Source: Burkholderiales bacterium C2
Lineage (GTDB): Bacteria > Pseudomonadota > Gammaproteobacteria > Burkholderiales > Burkholderiaceae_C
Assembly: GCA_005503085.1 (NCBI GenBank)
Contig: SCOI01000011.1
Coordinates: 124,001 to 188,000 of the forward strand
Reading direction: 5' to 3'
DNA length: 64,000 nt
The translations under genes and the position numbers were made by a program. Below, piece by piece: positions 26,048-34,393 of the stretch (the first letter of the stretch is position 1; the number at the start of each line of letters is the position of its first letter). The notes beneath the pieces are model-generated. The model was not told the origin of the DNA. It saw nothing but the letters and a program-made list of their open reading frames with translations, and did not search any database.

Positions 26048-27355
26048 ATGTCCGGCTACTCAGACCCCGGCTTTGACACCCTGGCGCTACACGCCGGCGC
26101 CGCGCCCGACCCGAGCACCGGCGCACGCGTGACGCCGCTGCATCTGAGCACCTCCTTCGTGTTCGAGAACTCCGAACACGCGGCGGCGCTGTTCAATATG
26201 GAGCGCGCCGGCCATGTCTACTCGCGCATCTCGAACCCGACCACGGCCGTGTTCGAGGAGCGGGTCGCCGCGCTCGAAGGCGGGGTCGGCGCGATCGCCA
26301 CCGCCAGCGGCCAAGCGGCCCTGCATCTGGCCATCGCGACCTTGGCCGGCGCGGGCTCGCACATCGTCGCTTCCGCAGCGCTCTACGGCGGCTCGCACAA
26401 TTTGCTGCACTACACGCTGGCGCGCTTCGGCATTGAAACCAGCTTCGTCAAGCCCGGCGATATCGACGGCTGGCGCGCCGCGATCCGGCCGAACACCAAG
26501 CTGCTGTTCGGCGAGACCCTGGGCAACCCCGGCATGGATGTGCTGGACATTCCGACCGTCGCGGCCATCGCCCACGAGGCCGGTCTGCCGCTCTTGGTCG
26601 ACTCGACGCTGACCACCCCCTATCTGCTCAAGCCCTTCGAGCATGGTGCCGATCTGGTCTACCACTCGGCCACCAAATTCCTGTCGGGCCACGGCACGGT
26701 GGTTGGCGGCGTGCTGGTCGACGGCGGCAATTTCGACTGGGACGCCGCGCATGCCAAACATGGCCGCTTCCCTGAGCTGTGCGAGCCCTATGCCGGTTTC
26801 CACGGCATGGTGTTCGCCGAGGAAAGCACGGTCGGTGCCTTTCTGCTTCGCGCACGCCGCGAGGGCCTGCGCGACTTCGGCGCCTGCATGAGCCCGCACA
26901 CCGCCTGGCTGATCCTGCAAGGCATCGAGACCCTGTCCTTGCGCATGCAGCGCCATGTGCAGAACGCGCAGCGGGTGGCCGAGTTCCTGGCCGGCCATGA
27001 GCTGGTGGCGCGGGTCGGCTACCCGGGCCTGAGCAGCCACCCCGACCATGAGTTGGCACAGAAGCTTTTGCCGCGCGGCTGCGGCTCGGTGTTCAGCTTC
27101 GATCTGAAGGGCAGCCGCGAGCAGGGCAAGCGCTTCATCGAGGCGCTGAAGATCTTCTCCCATCTGGCCAATGTCGGCGACTGCCGCTCGCTGGTCATCC
27201 ACCCGGCCTCGACCACCCATTTCCGCATGGACGATGCGGCGCTGGCCCAGGCCGGCATCACGCCCGGCACGATACGGCTGTCCATCGGCCTGGAAGATGC
27301 CGACGACCTGATCGATGACCTCAAGCGCGCGCTCAAGGCCGCCAGCAAAGCATGA
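26048..27355 (+). CDS. metY: O-acetylhomoserine sulfhydrylase (MetY-type)
   Basis: Cys/Met metabolism PLP enzyme of 435 residues that makes homocysteine from O-acetylhomoserine and sulfide, or a close variant. Motifs are THLHLSTSFVF-like PLHLSTSFVFEN, VYSRISNPTTAVFEER, ATASGQAALHLA, the PLP lysine in YHSATKFLSGHGTVVGGV, and the C-terminal SLVIHPASTTHF. The long form (over 420 residues) separates MetY from the shorter MetB/MetZ. A CGGAGA site precedes the ATG at 26048. The stop overlaps the hydrolase start. Confidence 0.93.
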   Translation: MSGYSDPGFDTLALHAGAAPDPSTGARVTPLHLSTSFVFENSEHAAALFNMERAGHVYSRISNPTTAVFEERVAALEGGVGAIATASGQAALHLAIATLAGAGSHIVASAALYGGSHNLLHYTLARFGIETSFVKPGDIDGWRAAIRPNTKLLFGETLGNPGMDVLDIPTVAAIAHEAGLPLLVDSTLTTPYLLKPFEHGADLVYHSATKFLSGHGTVVGGVLVDGGNFDWDAAHAKHGRFPELCEPYAGFHGMVFAEESTVGAFLLRARREGLRDFGACMSPHTAWLILQGIETLSLRMQRHVQNAQRVAEFLAGHELVARVGYPGLSSHPDHELAQKLLPRGCGSVFSFDLKGSREQGKRFIEALKIFSHLANVGDCRSLVIHPASTTHFRMDDAALAQAGITPGTIRLSIGLEDADDLIDDLKRALKAASKA

Positions 27356-28152
27356 AGCTCCTTGTCAACTCCAATGAGGCCTATGCCTACACCGGTGGCA
27401 AGCCCTTCGACCCCGCCCTGCCCTGCATCGTCTTCATCCACGGCGCGCTGAACGACCACAGCGTCTGGACCCTGCTGGCGCGCTGGTTCGCGCACCACGG
27501 CCACAGCGTGCTGGCGGTGGACCTGCCCGGCCACGGGCGCAGCGCCGGGCCGGCGCTGCCCGATGTCGAGGCGATGGCCGACTGGATCGGGGATCTGCTC
27601 GATGCCGCCGGCGTGCAGCGGGCCGCGCTGGTCGGCCACAGCATGGGCTCGCTGATCGCGCTGGAGGCGGCCGCGCGCCAGCCCGAACGCGCCAGCCATC
27701 TGGTGATGGTGGCGACCGCCTATCCGATGAAGGTCTCCGAGCTTTTGCTGACGACCGCACGAGAGGCCCCGCTGAAAGCCATCCAGATGGTCAACAGCTT
27801 CTCCTTCGCCGGCCTGGCGGCCAAGCCCTCCTACCCCGGCCCCGGCGCCTGGCTGCAGGGCGGCGAGATCGCGCTGAAGCGGCGGATACAGGACCGGCAG
27901 ACGGGAGTCAATCTGTTCGCCCATGACTTCGGCGTCTGCGACCGCTATGCCGGTGGCCTGGAAGCGGCGGCACGGGTGAGCTGCCCGACCGGCCTGCTGC
28001 TGGGCGAGCGCGACCAGATGACCTCGCCCAAGCAGACCCAGGGCCTGGCGCAAGCCCTGAAGGCGCGGGTGCTGAGCGTGCCGGCCGGGCATTCACTGAT
28101 GGCGGAGGCGCCCGATCAGGTCTTGAATGCCTTGCGTCAATTGCTGAAGTGA
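27352..28152 (+). CDS. Alpha/beta-fold hydrolase
   Basis: Serine hydrolase of 266 residues. It shows the oxyanion-hole HG in FIHGALNDHSVW, the nucleophile elbow GHSMGS, the DLPGHGRS loop, the acid residue region GERDQM and the catalytic histidine in VPAGHSLMAE. The start overlaps the metY stop (ATGA), so the two are translationally coupled. The substrate is unknown; the coupling hints at ester or acyl chemistry near sulfur amino acid metabolism, which is inference. Confidence 0.88.
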   Translation: MKLLVNSNEAYAYTGGKPFDPALPCIVFIHGALNDHSVWTLLARWFAHHGHSVLAVDLPGHGRSAGPALPDVEAMADWIGDLLDAAGVQRAALVGHSMGSLIALEAAARQPERASHLVMVATAYPMKVSELLLTTAREAPLKAIQMVNSFSFAGLAAKPSYPGPGAWLQGGEIALKRRIQDRQTGVNLFAHDFGVCDRYAGGLEAAARVSCPTGLLLGERDQMTSPKQTQGLAQALKARVLSVPAGHSLMAEAPDQVLNALRQLLK

Positions 28153-28165
28153 AGGAGCCCAGGCC

Positions 28166-28486
28166 ATGAGCAGCACCGATGCGGTCAAGAACATGCACAG
28201 CTTCACCGAGTTCTACCCTTTCTATCTGGGCGAACACAGCAACCGGACCTGCCGGCGCCTGCACTTCCTCGGCTCGACGCTGAGCCTGCTGTGCCTGGCC
28301 GCCGCGCTCTACACCGGCCAGTGGCGCTTTGTGCTGCTCGCGCTGCTGTGCGGCTATGGCTTTGCCTGGCTCGGCCACTTCGGCTTCGAGAAGAACCGCC
28401 CGGCCTCGTTCAAGCGCCCGCTCTACAGCTTGATGGGCGACTGGGTGATGTACAAGGACATCTGGACCGGGCGCATCAAGTTCTGA
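28166..28486 (+). CDS. DUF962/Mpo1-like small membrane protein
   Basis: Protein of 106 residues with the DUF962 layout: YPFYLGEHSNRTCRRLHFLGS, two hydrophobic segments and GHFGFEKNRPASFKRP. The conserved histidines match yeast Mpo1, an iron-dependent dioxygenase of 2-hydroxy fatty acids, so a similar lipid role is possible. An AAGGAG site precedes the ATG. It lies 13 nt after the hydrolase and its stop abuts the end of the convergent epimerase-like gene. Confidence 0.9.
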   Translation: MSSTDAVKNMHSFTEFYPFYLGEHSNRTCRRLHFLGSTLSLLCLAAALYTGQWRFVLLALLCGYGFAWLGHFGFEKNRPASFKRPLYSLMGDWVMYKDIWTGRIKF

Positions 28487-29434
28487 TCAGGCGGCCAGCA
28501 GCGGCCGCAGATTGCTCAGCATGTCCTGCGCCATCTGGCTCAGCTCGTAATCGAGCTGCCAGCCCCAGTCGGCCCGCGCCGCGCTGTCGTCGATGCGCTG
28601 CGGCCAGCTGGCGGCAATCGCCTGGCGGAAGTCCGGTGCATAGCTGATCTCGAAGCCGGGGATGTGCTTGCGGATCTCGGCGGCGATCTCGCGCGGCGTG
28701 AAGCTGACGCCGGCCAGGTTGTAGCTGCCACGCTGCTTGATCTGCTCGGCCGGCGCCTCCATCAGCTCGATCGTGGCGCGCAGCGCGTCGGGCATATACA
28801 TCATCGGCAAGGCCTGGGCCTCTTCGAGGAAGCAGCTGTAGCGGCCGGTCTTCAGCGCGGCGTGGAAGATGTCGATCGCATAGTCGGTGGTGCCGCCGCC
28901 GGGCGGGGTCTTCCAGCTGATCAGGCCCGGATAGCGCAGGCTGCGCACATCGACGCCATGCTTGGCGTGGTACCAGGCGCACCAGCGCTCGCCGGCCAGC
29001 TTGGAGATGCCGTAAATCGTCGTCGGGTCCATCACGCAAGTCTGCGGTGTGTCCAGGGCCGGCGTGTTCGGGCCGAAGGCGGCAATCGAGCTGGGCCAGA
29101 AGATCTTGTCGAGCTTCTGCACCCGCGCCAGCTCCAGCACATTCAGCAGGCCCTTCATATTCAGGTCCCAGGCCCACATCGGGTGCTGCTCGCCGGTGGC
29201 CGACAGTGCGGCGGCTAGGTGGTAGATCTGGCTCACGCCATGGCGCTTGACCACGGCCGCCAGCGCGGCGGCGTCGGTGACGTCCAGCATCTCGTGGGTC
29301 AGCGCCGGCACCCGGCCCTCGGGCGCCAGATCGCTGGTGATGACGGCGGTGTTGCCATGGCGCAGCGCCAGTTCCTGGGCCAGCTCGGTGCCGATCTGGC
29401 CGTTGGCGCCGATGATCAGAATCTTGGTTGTCAT
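28487..29434 (-). CDS. tdh: NAD-dependent L-threonine 3-dehydrogenase of the SDR/epimerase type
   Basis: Extended short-chain dehydrogenase of 315 residues with the Rossmann motif GANGQIG near the N-terminus, YHLAAALSATGE, and the catalytic Y-x3-K in YGISK. The family looks like a sugar epimerase, but the sequence PSSIAAFGP and the gene directly upstream (kbl, 12 nt) identify the SDR-type threonine dehydrogenase that oxidises threonine to 2-amino-3-ketobutyrate. Start ATG at 29434. Confidence in the reaction comes mainly from the kbl linkage. Confidence 0.92.
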   Translation of the reverse strand: MTTKILIIGANGQIGTELAQELALRHGNTAVITSDLAPEGRVPALTHEMLDVTDAAALAAVVKRHGVSQIYHLAAALSATGEQHPMWAWDLNMKGLLNVLELARVQKLDKIFWPSSIAAFGPNTPALDTPQTCVMDPTTIYGISKLAGERWCAWYHAKHGVDVRSLRYPGLISWKTPPGGGTTDYAIDIFHAALKTGRYSCFLEEAQALPMMYMPDALRATIELMEAPAEQIKQRGSYNLAGVSFTPREIAAEIRKHIPGFEISYAPDFRQAIAASWPQRIDDSAARADWGWQLDYELSQMAQDMLSNLRPLLAA

Positions 29435-29446
29435 GATGTCAGAGGG

Positions 29447-30652
29447 TCAGGTCTTGATCAGGCCGAGTTCTTTGCCGGCCTGGGTGAAGGCGGCCACCGC
29501 TATTTCCAGATGCTCGCGCTCGTGCACGGCCGAGATCTGCACGCGGATGCGGGCCTGGCCCTTGGGCACGACCGGGAAGAAGAAGCCCACCGCGTAGATG
29601 CCCAGCTCCAGGATGCGGGCGCTGAGTTGTTGCGCCAGCACCGCGTCGTGGACCATGATGGGCACGATGGGGTGGCTACCCGGCTTGATCTCGAAGCCGG
29701 CCGCCTGGATCGCCTCGCGGAAGTAGGCGGTATTGGCCTCCAGCTTGTCGCGCAGCGCGGTCGAGCCCTCCAGCAGGTCCAGCACCGCCAGCGAGGCGCC
29801 GACGATGGACGGCGCCACGGTGTTGGAGAACAGATAGGGGCGCGAGCGCTGGCGCAAGAGTTCGATCACCTCCTTGCGGCCGGTCGTGAAACCGCCCGAG
29901 GCGCCGCCCAGTGCCTTGCCCAGCGTGCCGGTGATGATGTCGACCTGGCCGAAGACATCGCGATACTCATGCGTGCCGCGGCCGGTCTTGCCGAGAAAGC
30001 CGCTGGCATGGCATTCGTCGATGCCCAGCAGCGCGCCGAAACGGTCGGTGATCGCGCGGATCTTGTCGAGCTGGGCGATGGTGCCGTCCATCGAGAACAC
30101 GCCGTCGGTGAACACCAGCGTGAAGCGCGCGCCGGCCGCCTTGGCCTCCTCGAGCTTGGCCTCCAGATCGGCCATATCGTTGTGCTTGTAGCGATAGCGC
30201 CTGGCCTTGCACAGGCGGATGCCGTCAATGATGGAGGCGTGGTTCAGCTCGTCGCTGATGATGGCGTCCTGCTCGCCCAGCAGCGGCTCGAACAAGCCGC
30301 CGTTGGCATCGAAGGCGGCCGCGTAGAGGATGGTGTCCTCGGTGCCGAGGAACTTGGCCAGCCGGGCTTCGAGGGTCTTGTGGATGTCCTGCGTGCCGCA
30401 GATGAAACGCACCGAGGACAGGCCGTAGCCATGGGTACGCAAGGCCTCGTGCGCGGCCTCGATGACGGCCGGATGCGAGGACAGGCCCAGATAGTTGTTG
30501 GCGCAGAGATTGATCACCTCGCGGCCATCGGCGGTCTGCACCACAGCGCCCTGCGGCGTCGTGATGATGCGCTCGCTCTTGTAGAGCCCGGCCTCGCGGA
30601 TGCCGGCCAGCTCGGCCCGCAGATGGGCATAGAAATCGTCGCGTGTGCTCAT
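29447..30652 (-). CDS. kbl: 2-amino-3-ketobutyrate coenzyme A ligase (glycine C-acetyltransferase)
   Basis: PLP enzyme of the alpha-oxoamine synthase family, 401 residues. It cleaves aminoketobutyrate with CoA to glycine and acetyl-CoA. Diagnostic segments are CANNYLGLSSHP, SVRFICGTQDIHK, DECHASGFLG and the PLP lysine in TGTLGKALGGASGG. The start at 30652 is preceded by AGGAGA at good spacing and gives the MSTRDDFY terminus; a longer frame adds seven residues without support. It begins the kbl-tdh operon behind a palindromic control region. Confidence 0.96.
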   Translation of the reverse strand: MSTRDDFYAHLRAELAGIREAGLYKSERIITTPQGAVVQTADGREVINLCANNYLGLSSHPAVIEAAHEALRTHGYGLSSVRFICGTQDIHKTLEARLAKFLGTEDTILYAAAFDANGGLFEPLLGEQDAIISDELNHASIIDGIRLCKARRYRYKHNDMADLEAKLEEAKAAGARFTLVFTDGVFSMDGTIAQLDKIRAITDRFGALLGIDECHASGFLGKTGRGTHEYRDVFGQVDIITGTLGKALGGASGGFTTGRKEVIELLRQRSRPYLFSNTVAPSIVGASLAVLDLLEGSTALRDKLEANTAYFREAIQAAGFEIKPGSHPIVPIMVHDAVLAQQLSARILELGIYAVGFFFPVVPKGQARIRVQISAVHEREHLEIAVAAFTQAGKELGLIKT

Positions 30653-30747
30653 CAAAGCTCTCCTGGTGCACAATCCACTAAACAGAACACAGTTCGATAT
30701 ATCGAATTGTTGTGCAGTATCTGAGATTAGCTTTTCAAGGTCAAGCC
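30653..30747. promoter_or_regulatory. Palindromic operator between kbl and the XRE-cupin regulator
   Basis: TTCGATATATCGAA at 30693-30706 is a perfect 14-bp palindrome, extended by ACA on the left and TGT on the right after one mismatched base pair (30689-30710). A second inverted repeat, TGCACAA (30667-30673) and TTGTGCA (30710-30716), encloses it. The low GC content contrasts sharply with the surroundings. Its central place between divergent genes makes it the likely binding site of the XRE-cupin protein. Confidence 0.7.
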
Positions 30748-31326
30748 ATGTCCGCCAACCTGTCCGAGTCTTTGGAGCCGCCCCGCGTCGGCGCTACCCT
30801 GCAGTCGCTGCGCCAGGCGCAGGGCCTGTCGTTGGACGAGTTGTCGCGCCGCGCCGGGGTCTCGAAGTCCATGCTGTCGCAGATCGAACGCAACCAGGCG
30901 AATCCGACCGTGGCTGTCGTGTGGCGTCTGGCGAACGCCTTGCGGGTGGAGCTGTCCGAGCTGCTCAGCGGCGAAAAACCGGCCGCGCCGGCAATCGAGA
31001 CCGTGGCCTCGCATGCGACGCCCAGCCTGGCCAGCCCGGACGGCCTGTGCGTGCTGCGCATCCTCGGGCCTATCGATCTGGCCGGCCAGTTCGAGTGGTA
31101 CGAGCTGACGGTGCAACCCGGCGGCGCGCTCGAATCGGCCGCCCACGAGCCGGGCTCGCGCGAGCATCTGTCGGTGCTGGGCGGCGAACTGGAAGTCAGC
31201 GCCGGCGCGATCAGCCAGGCGCTGAAGGCCGGCGAGACGGCGCGCTACGCCGTCGACGGCCCGCACGCGATACGCAATCGCGGCAGCGCGCCGGCCACCG
31301 CCCTACTGGTGGTGCTGCACCCCTAG
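30748..31326 (+). CDS. XRE-family regulator with C-terminal cupin domain
   Basis: Regulator of 192 residues. The N-terminal helix-turn-helix (about residues 15-70) shows LRQAQGLSLDELSRRAGVSK and SQIERNQANPTVAVVWRLA; the C-terminal half is a cupin-2 beta-barrel that usually binds a small effector. The start at 30748 is preceded by AAGG; the longer frame from 30712 would enter the operator. Divergent from kbl-tdh, it probably controls threonine catabolism and itself. The 3' end overlaps the convergent yihY by 24 nt. Confidence 0.92.
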   Translation: MSANLSESLEPPRVGATLQSLRQAQGLSLDELSRRAGVSKSMLSQIERNQANPTVAVVWRLANALRVELSELLSGEKPAAPAIETVASHATPSLASPDGLCVLRILGPIDLAGQFEWYELTVQPGGALESAAHEPGSREHLSVLGGELEVSAGAISQALKAGETARYAVDGPHAIRNRGSAPATALLVVLHP

Positions 31327-32550
31327 CAACTCGGCCAGCGTGCAGTCGGCCCAGTCGCCACGCGCCCACAGCGGCGCCAGGCTGCCGCCGGCACCGGCCA
31401 GCAGGGCTTGCAGCAGCGGCGCGGCGGGCGTCTCTTCGGGCGTGCGCAGCAACACCAGGCGCGGCGCGCCCTCCTCCTCCAGCCGGCCCAGCCAGTCCAA
31501 GCCCAGCAAGGCCTCCAGCGCCGGTTCCAGCTGCAGCGGATCGATGCGCAGGCGCCGCGCCAGCTCCTGGGCGGCAATGCCCGGCTCGCCGGCCTGGCGC
31601 GCCCGCCACAGCTCGCGCAAGGCCTCCAGCGCCAGCTCCAGCTGCAGGCCCGGCACCTCGGGCCGATGCAGCATGCGCCCGCCCAGCGCCGGGATATTGG
31701 CGGCCAGCAGGGCGCCCAGCAGCATCACGACCCAGCCCAGATACATCCAGATCAGGAAGATGGGCACGGTGGCGAAGGCACCGTACAGCGTCGAGTAGGT
31801 CGGCACCTGCTTGACATACCAGGCCAGCAGGCTCTTGGTCAGGTCGAAGGCCAGCGCGACAAAGATGCCGCCGGCCAGCGCATGGCGCCAGCGCACCTCG
31901 GTATTGGGCACATAGCGGAACAGCCCGGCAACGGCCAGGCTCAGCACCACCAGTTCGACGCCGTTGAGCAGCGCCGCCAGCCCGCCCGGCATGCCACCCA
32001 CCAGACCTTTGCCGGCGGTGATCGCATAGCCCGTCAGCGTCAGGCTGGCGCCCAGCAGCAGCGGCCCCAGGGTCAGCGCGGCCCAGTAGACCAGCATGCG
32101 CTGCATCATCGGCCGCGGCCGCTTGACGCGCCAGATGGTGTTGAGCGTGCGGTCTATCGTGAACATCAGCGCCAGCGCGGTGGCACCGAGCACGACCAGG
32201 CCTACCAGGCCCAGGCGATTGGCCTTGGCGGCGAACTGGGTCAGCGCGGCCAGCACCGGCTTGGCGATATTGGGCGGAATCAGGCTTTGCAGGAAATAGG
32301 TTTCCAGCGAGCGCTGGAAGCTGGCGAAGATCGGAAAGGCGGTGAACAGCGCCAGCATCACCGTCAGCAGCGGTACCAGCGAGATCAGCGTCGTGAAGGT
32401 CAGGCTGCCGGCCGTCTGGCCCAGCCGCGCCTCGGCAAAACGCAGGCGCAGGGTCTGCAGCGTGGCCAGCCAGGGCCAGCTCATCAGCGTGTTCAGAAAG
32501 CCGGCGGCGCTGTCCTCGGACGGCACGGCGGCAGGGGTTCTTGTCGTCAT
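31303..32550 (-). CDS. YihY/BrkB-family inner membrane protein
   Basis: Membrane protein of 415 residues with about six helices in the first 300 residues (AGSLTFTTLISLVPLLTVML, TLYGAFATVPIFLIWMYLGW and others). A C-terminal soluble segment (about 310-415) looks like a winged helix (AAQELARRLRIDPLQLEPALEAL in part). The function of the family is unsettled; it was once called RNase BN in error. The start at 32550 leaves 19 nt to the divergent DUF2069 gene. Confidence 0.9.
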   Translation of the reverse strand: MTTRTPAAVPSEDSAAGFLNTLMSWPWLATLQTLRLRFAEARLGQTAGSLTFTTLISLVPLLTVMLALFTAFPIFASFQRSLETYFLQSLIPPNIAKPVLAALTQFAAKANRLGLVGLVVLGATALALMFTIDRTLNTIWRVKRPRPMMQRMLVYWAALTLGPLLLGASLTLTGYAITAGKGLVGGMPGGLAALLNGVELVVLSLAVAGLFRYVPNTEVRWRHALAGGIFVALAFDLTKSLLAWYVKQVPTYSTLYGAFATVPIFLIWMYLGWVVMLLGALLAANIPALGGRMLHRPEVPGLQLELALEALRELWRARQAGEPGIAAQELARRLRIDPLQLEPALEALLGLDWLGRLEEEGAPRLVLLRTPEETPAAPLLQALLAGAGGSLAPLWARGDWADCTLAELLGVQHHQ

Positions 32551-32569
32551 GCTGGCTATGATGCCAGCC

Positions 32570-32983
32570 ATGTCCTCCCGCTCCGACAAACCACCGATCA
32601 AAACCTCCTCGCGCACCCAGGCCACGGCCCAGGAAGCGCTGTCCCGCAATCTGGCCCTGGGCGCGCTGGCCGCGCTCTTCCTGCTGTGCCTGGCCTGGGA
32701 GCTCTGGCTAGCACCGACCGGCCGCGGCACGCTGGCCGTCAAGGCCTTGCCGCTGCTGATTCCCTTCGTCGGCCTGTGGCGCTACCGGCTCTACACCTTC
32801 CGCTGGCTGAGCCTGATGGTCTGGCTCTATTTCGCCGAGGGCGCGGTGCGCGCCACCAGCGATGTCGGTCCCTCGGTGCCGCTGGCCTGGGCCGAGCTGC
32901 TGCTCTCCAGCCTGATCTTCGTCGCCTGCGCGATGCATGTCCGTCAACGTCTGAATGCGGCCAAGCAGGCCGCCACACCATGA
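32570..32983 (+). CDS. DUF2069 membrane protein
   Basis: Protein of 137 residues with four hydrophobic segments and the DUF2069 pattern LPLLIPFVGLWRYRLYTFRW followed by YFAEGAVRA. The function is unknown. The start at 32570 lies 19 nt from the divergent yihY start; an ATG at 32561 is an alternative. The stop overlaps the start of the FAD oxidase gene by 4 nt. Confidence 0.87.
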   Translation: MSSRSDKPPIKTSSRTQATAQEALSRNLALGALAALFLLCLAWELWLAPTGRGTLAVKALPLLIPFVGLWRYRLYTFRWLSLMVWLYFAEGAVRATSDVGPSVPLAWAELLLSSLIFVACAMHVRQRLNAAKQAATP

Positions 32984-34380
32984 ATCTGCTGAACGAATTG
33001 CGGGAGGCCCTGGGCGCCTCCCAGGTCCTGGTCGAGGGCGATCTGTCGGCCTACGAGATGGATTGGCGCCGCCGCTTTCCCGGCCGGGCCCTGGCCGTGG
33101 TCCGACCCGGCAACACGGCCGAGGTGGCCACCGTCGTGCGCCTGTGCGCCAAACACGACGTCAGCCTGGTGCCGCAGGGCGGCAATACCGGCCTGGTCGG
33201 CGGCTCGACACCCGACGCCAGCGGCACGCAAGTGCTGCTGAGCCTGGCCCGGCTCAACAAGGTGCGCGCCATCGATGCGGCCAATCTGACGATGACGGTG
33301 GAGGCCGGTTGCGTGCTGCAGACGGTACAGGAGGCGGCGGCCGGCGCCGGCTTGCTGTTCCCGCTGAGCCTGGCCGCCGAGGGCAGCTGCACGATTGGCG
33401 GCAATCTGGCCAGCAATGCCGGCGGCACCCAGGTGCTGCGCTATGGCAATGCGCGCGATCTGTGCCTGGGCCTGGAGGTCGTGACCTCGGCCGGCGAGGT
33501 CTGGGAAGGCCTGTCGGGCCTGCGCAAGGACAACACTGGCTATGACCTGCGCGATCTCTTCATCGGCAGCGAAGGCACCTTGGGCGTGATCACCGCCGCG
33601 ACCCTGAAGCTCTACCCCCGGCCGGCCGCGCGCATGACGGCGCTGGCCGCCTGCGACACGCTGGAGGCGGCCGTGGCGCTGCTGAGCCTGGCCCAGGCGC
33701 GGCTCGGCCCGGGCCTGACCGGCTTCGAGCTGATGAACCAGTTCTCGCTGGACCTGGTGCGCAAGCATTTCCCGCAGCTGCGCCAGCCGCTGCCGCCCAG
33801 CCCCTGGACCGTGCTGCTGGAGCTGTCCGACACCGAGAGCGAGGCCCATGCCCGCACGATGTTCGAGGGCCTCTTGGAACAGGCGCTGGAGTCCGAACTC
33901 ATCAGCGACGCAGCGGTGGCCGAGAGCCTGGAGCAGTCGCACGGGCTCTGGCATCTGCGCGAATCGATCCCCCTGGCCCAGGTCGAGGAAGGCCTGAATA
34001 TCAAGCACGATATCGCGCTGCCGGTGTCTCGCATCCCCGCCTTCGTGGCCGCCACCGATGCGGCGCTGGCGGCCGCCTTCCCCGGCGTGCGCATGGTGGA
34101 CTTCGGCCATCTGGGCGACGGCAATCTGCATTACAACGTGCAGGCCCCCGAGGGCGTGGCCGCCGCCGACTTCCTGCGCGCGCATGAGGCGGCGATCAAC
34201 CACATCGTCTATGACGCGGTGCTGGCCCAGGGCGGCTCGATCTCGGCCGAGCACGGCATCGGCCAGCTCAAGCGCGAGGAACTGGCCGAGCGCAAGAGCC
34301 CGGTCGCGCTGGGTCTGATGCGGGCAATAAAAAAGGCCCTGGATCCCCAGGGCCTGATGAATCCGGGCCGCGTGCTGTAG
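32980..34380 (+). CDS. FAD-linked oxidase of the GlcD/D-2-hydroxyacid dehydrogenase family
   Basis: Flavoprotein of 466 residues. The PCMH-type FAD domain (residues 40-215) contains VVRPGNTAEVATVVRLC, VPQGGNTGLVGGSTPD and GSCTIGGNLASNAGG; the C-terminal domain includes FGHLGDGNLHYNV, GGSISAEHGIGQLKR and the end motif ALDPQGLMNPGRVL. Substrates of this family include D-lactate, D-2-hydroxyglutarate and glycolate; no FeS partner gene is present, which favours a single-subunit dehydrogenase. Its last codons overlap a terminator for the convergent RND operon. Confidence 0.9.
   Translation: MNLLNELREALGASQVLVEGDLSAYEMDWRRRFPGRALAVVRPGNTAEVATVVRLCAKHDVSLVPQGGNTGLVGGSTPDASGTQVLLSLARLNKVRAIDAANLTMTVEAGCVLQTVQEAAAGAGLLFPLSLAAEGSCTIGGNLASNAGGTQVLRYGNARDLCLGLEVVTSAGEVWEGLSGLRKDNTGYDLRDLFIGSEGTLGVITAATLKLYPRPAARMTALAACDTLEAAVALLSLAQARLGPGLTGFELMNQFSLDLVRKHFPQLRQPLPPSPWTVLLELSDTESEAHARTMFEGLLEQALESELISDAAVAESLEQSHGLWHLRESIPLAQVEEGLNIKHDIALPVSRIPAFVAATDAALAAAFPGVRMVDFGHLGDGNLHYNVQAPEGVAAADFLRAHEAAINHIVYDAVLAQGGSISAEHGIGQLKREELAERKSPVALGLMRAIKKALDPQGLMNPGRVL
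34324..34355 (-). terminator. Intrinsic terminator of the RND operon, inside the FAD oxidase gene
   Basis: Read on the minus strand: stem AGGCCCTGG, loop GGAT, stem CCAGGGCCT, then TTTTTATT. The 9-bp perfect GC-rich stem plus U-run is a strong factor-independent terminator. It lies 39 nt past the stop of the RND gene and coincides with the codons for KKALDPQGLMN of the convergent FAD oxidase. Confidence 0.75.
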
Positions 34381-34393
34381 GCCCCAGCCGTCC

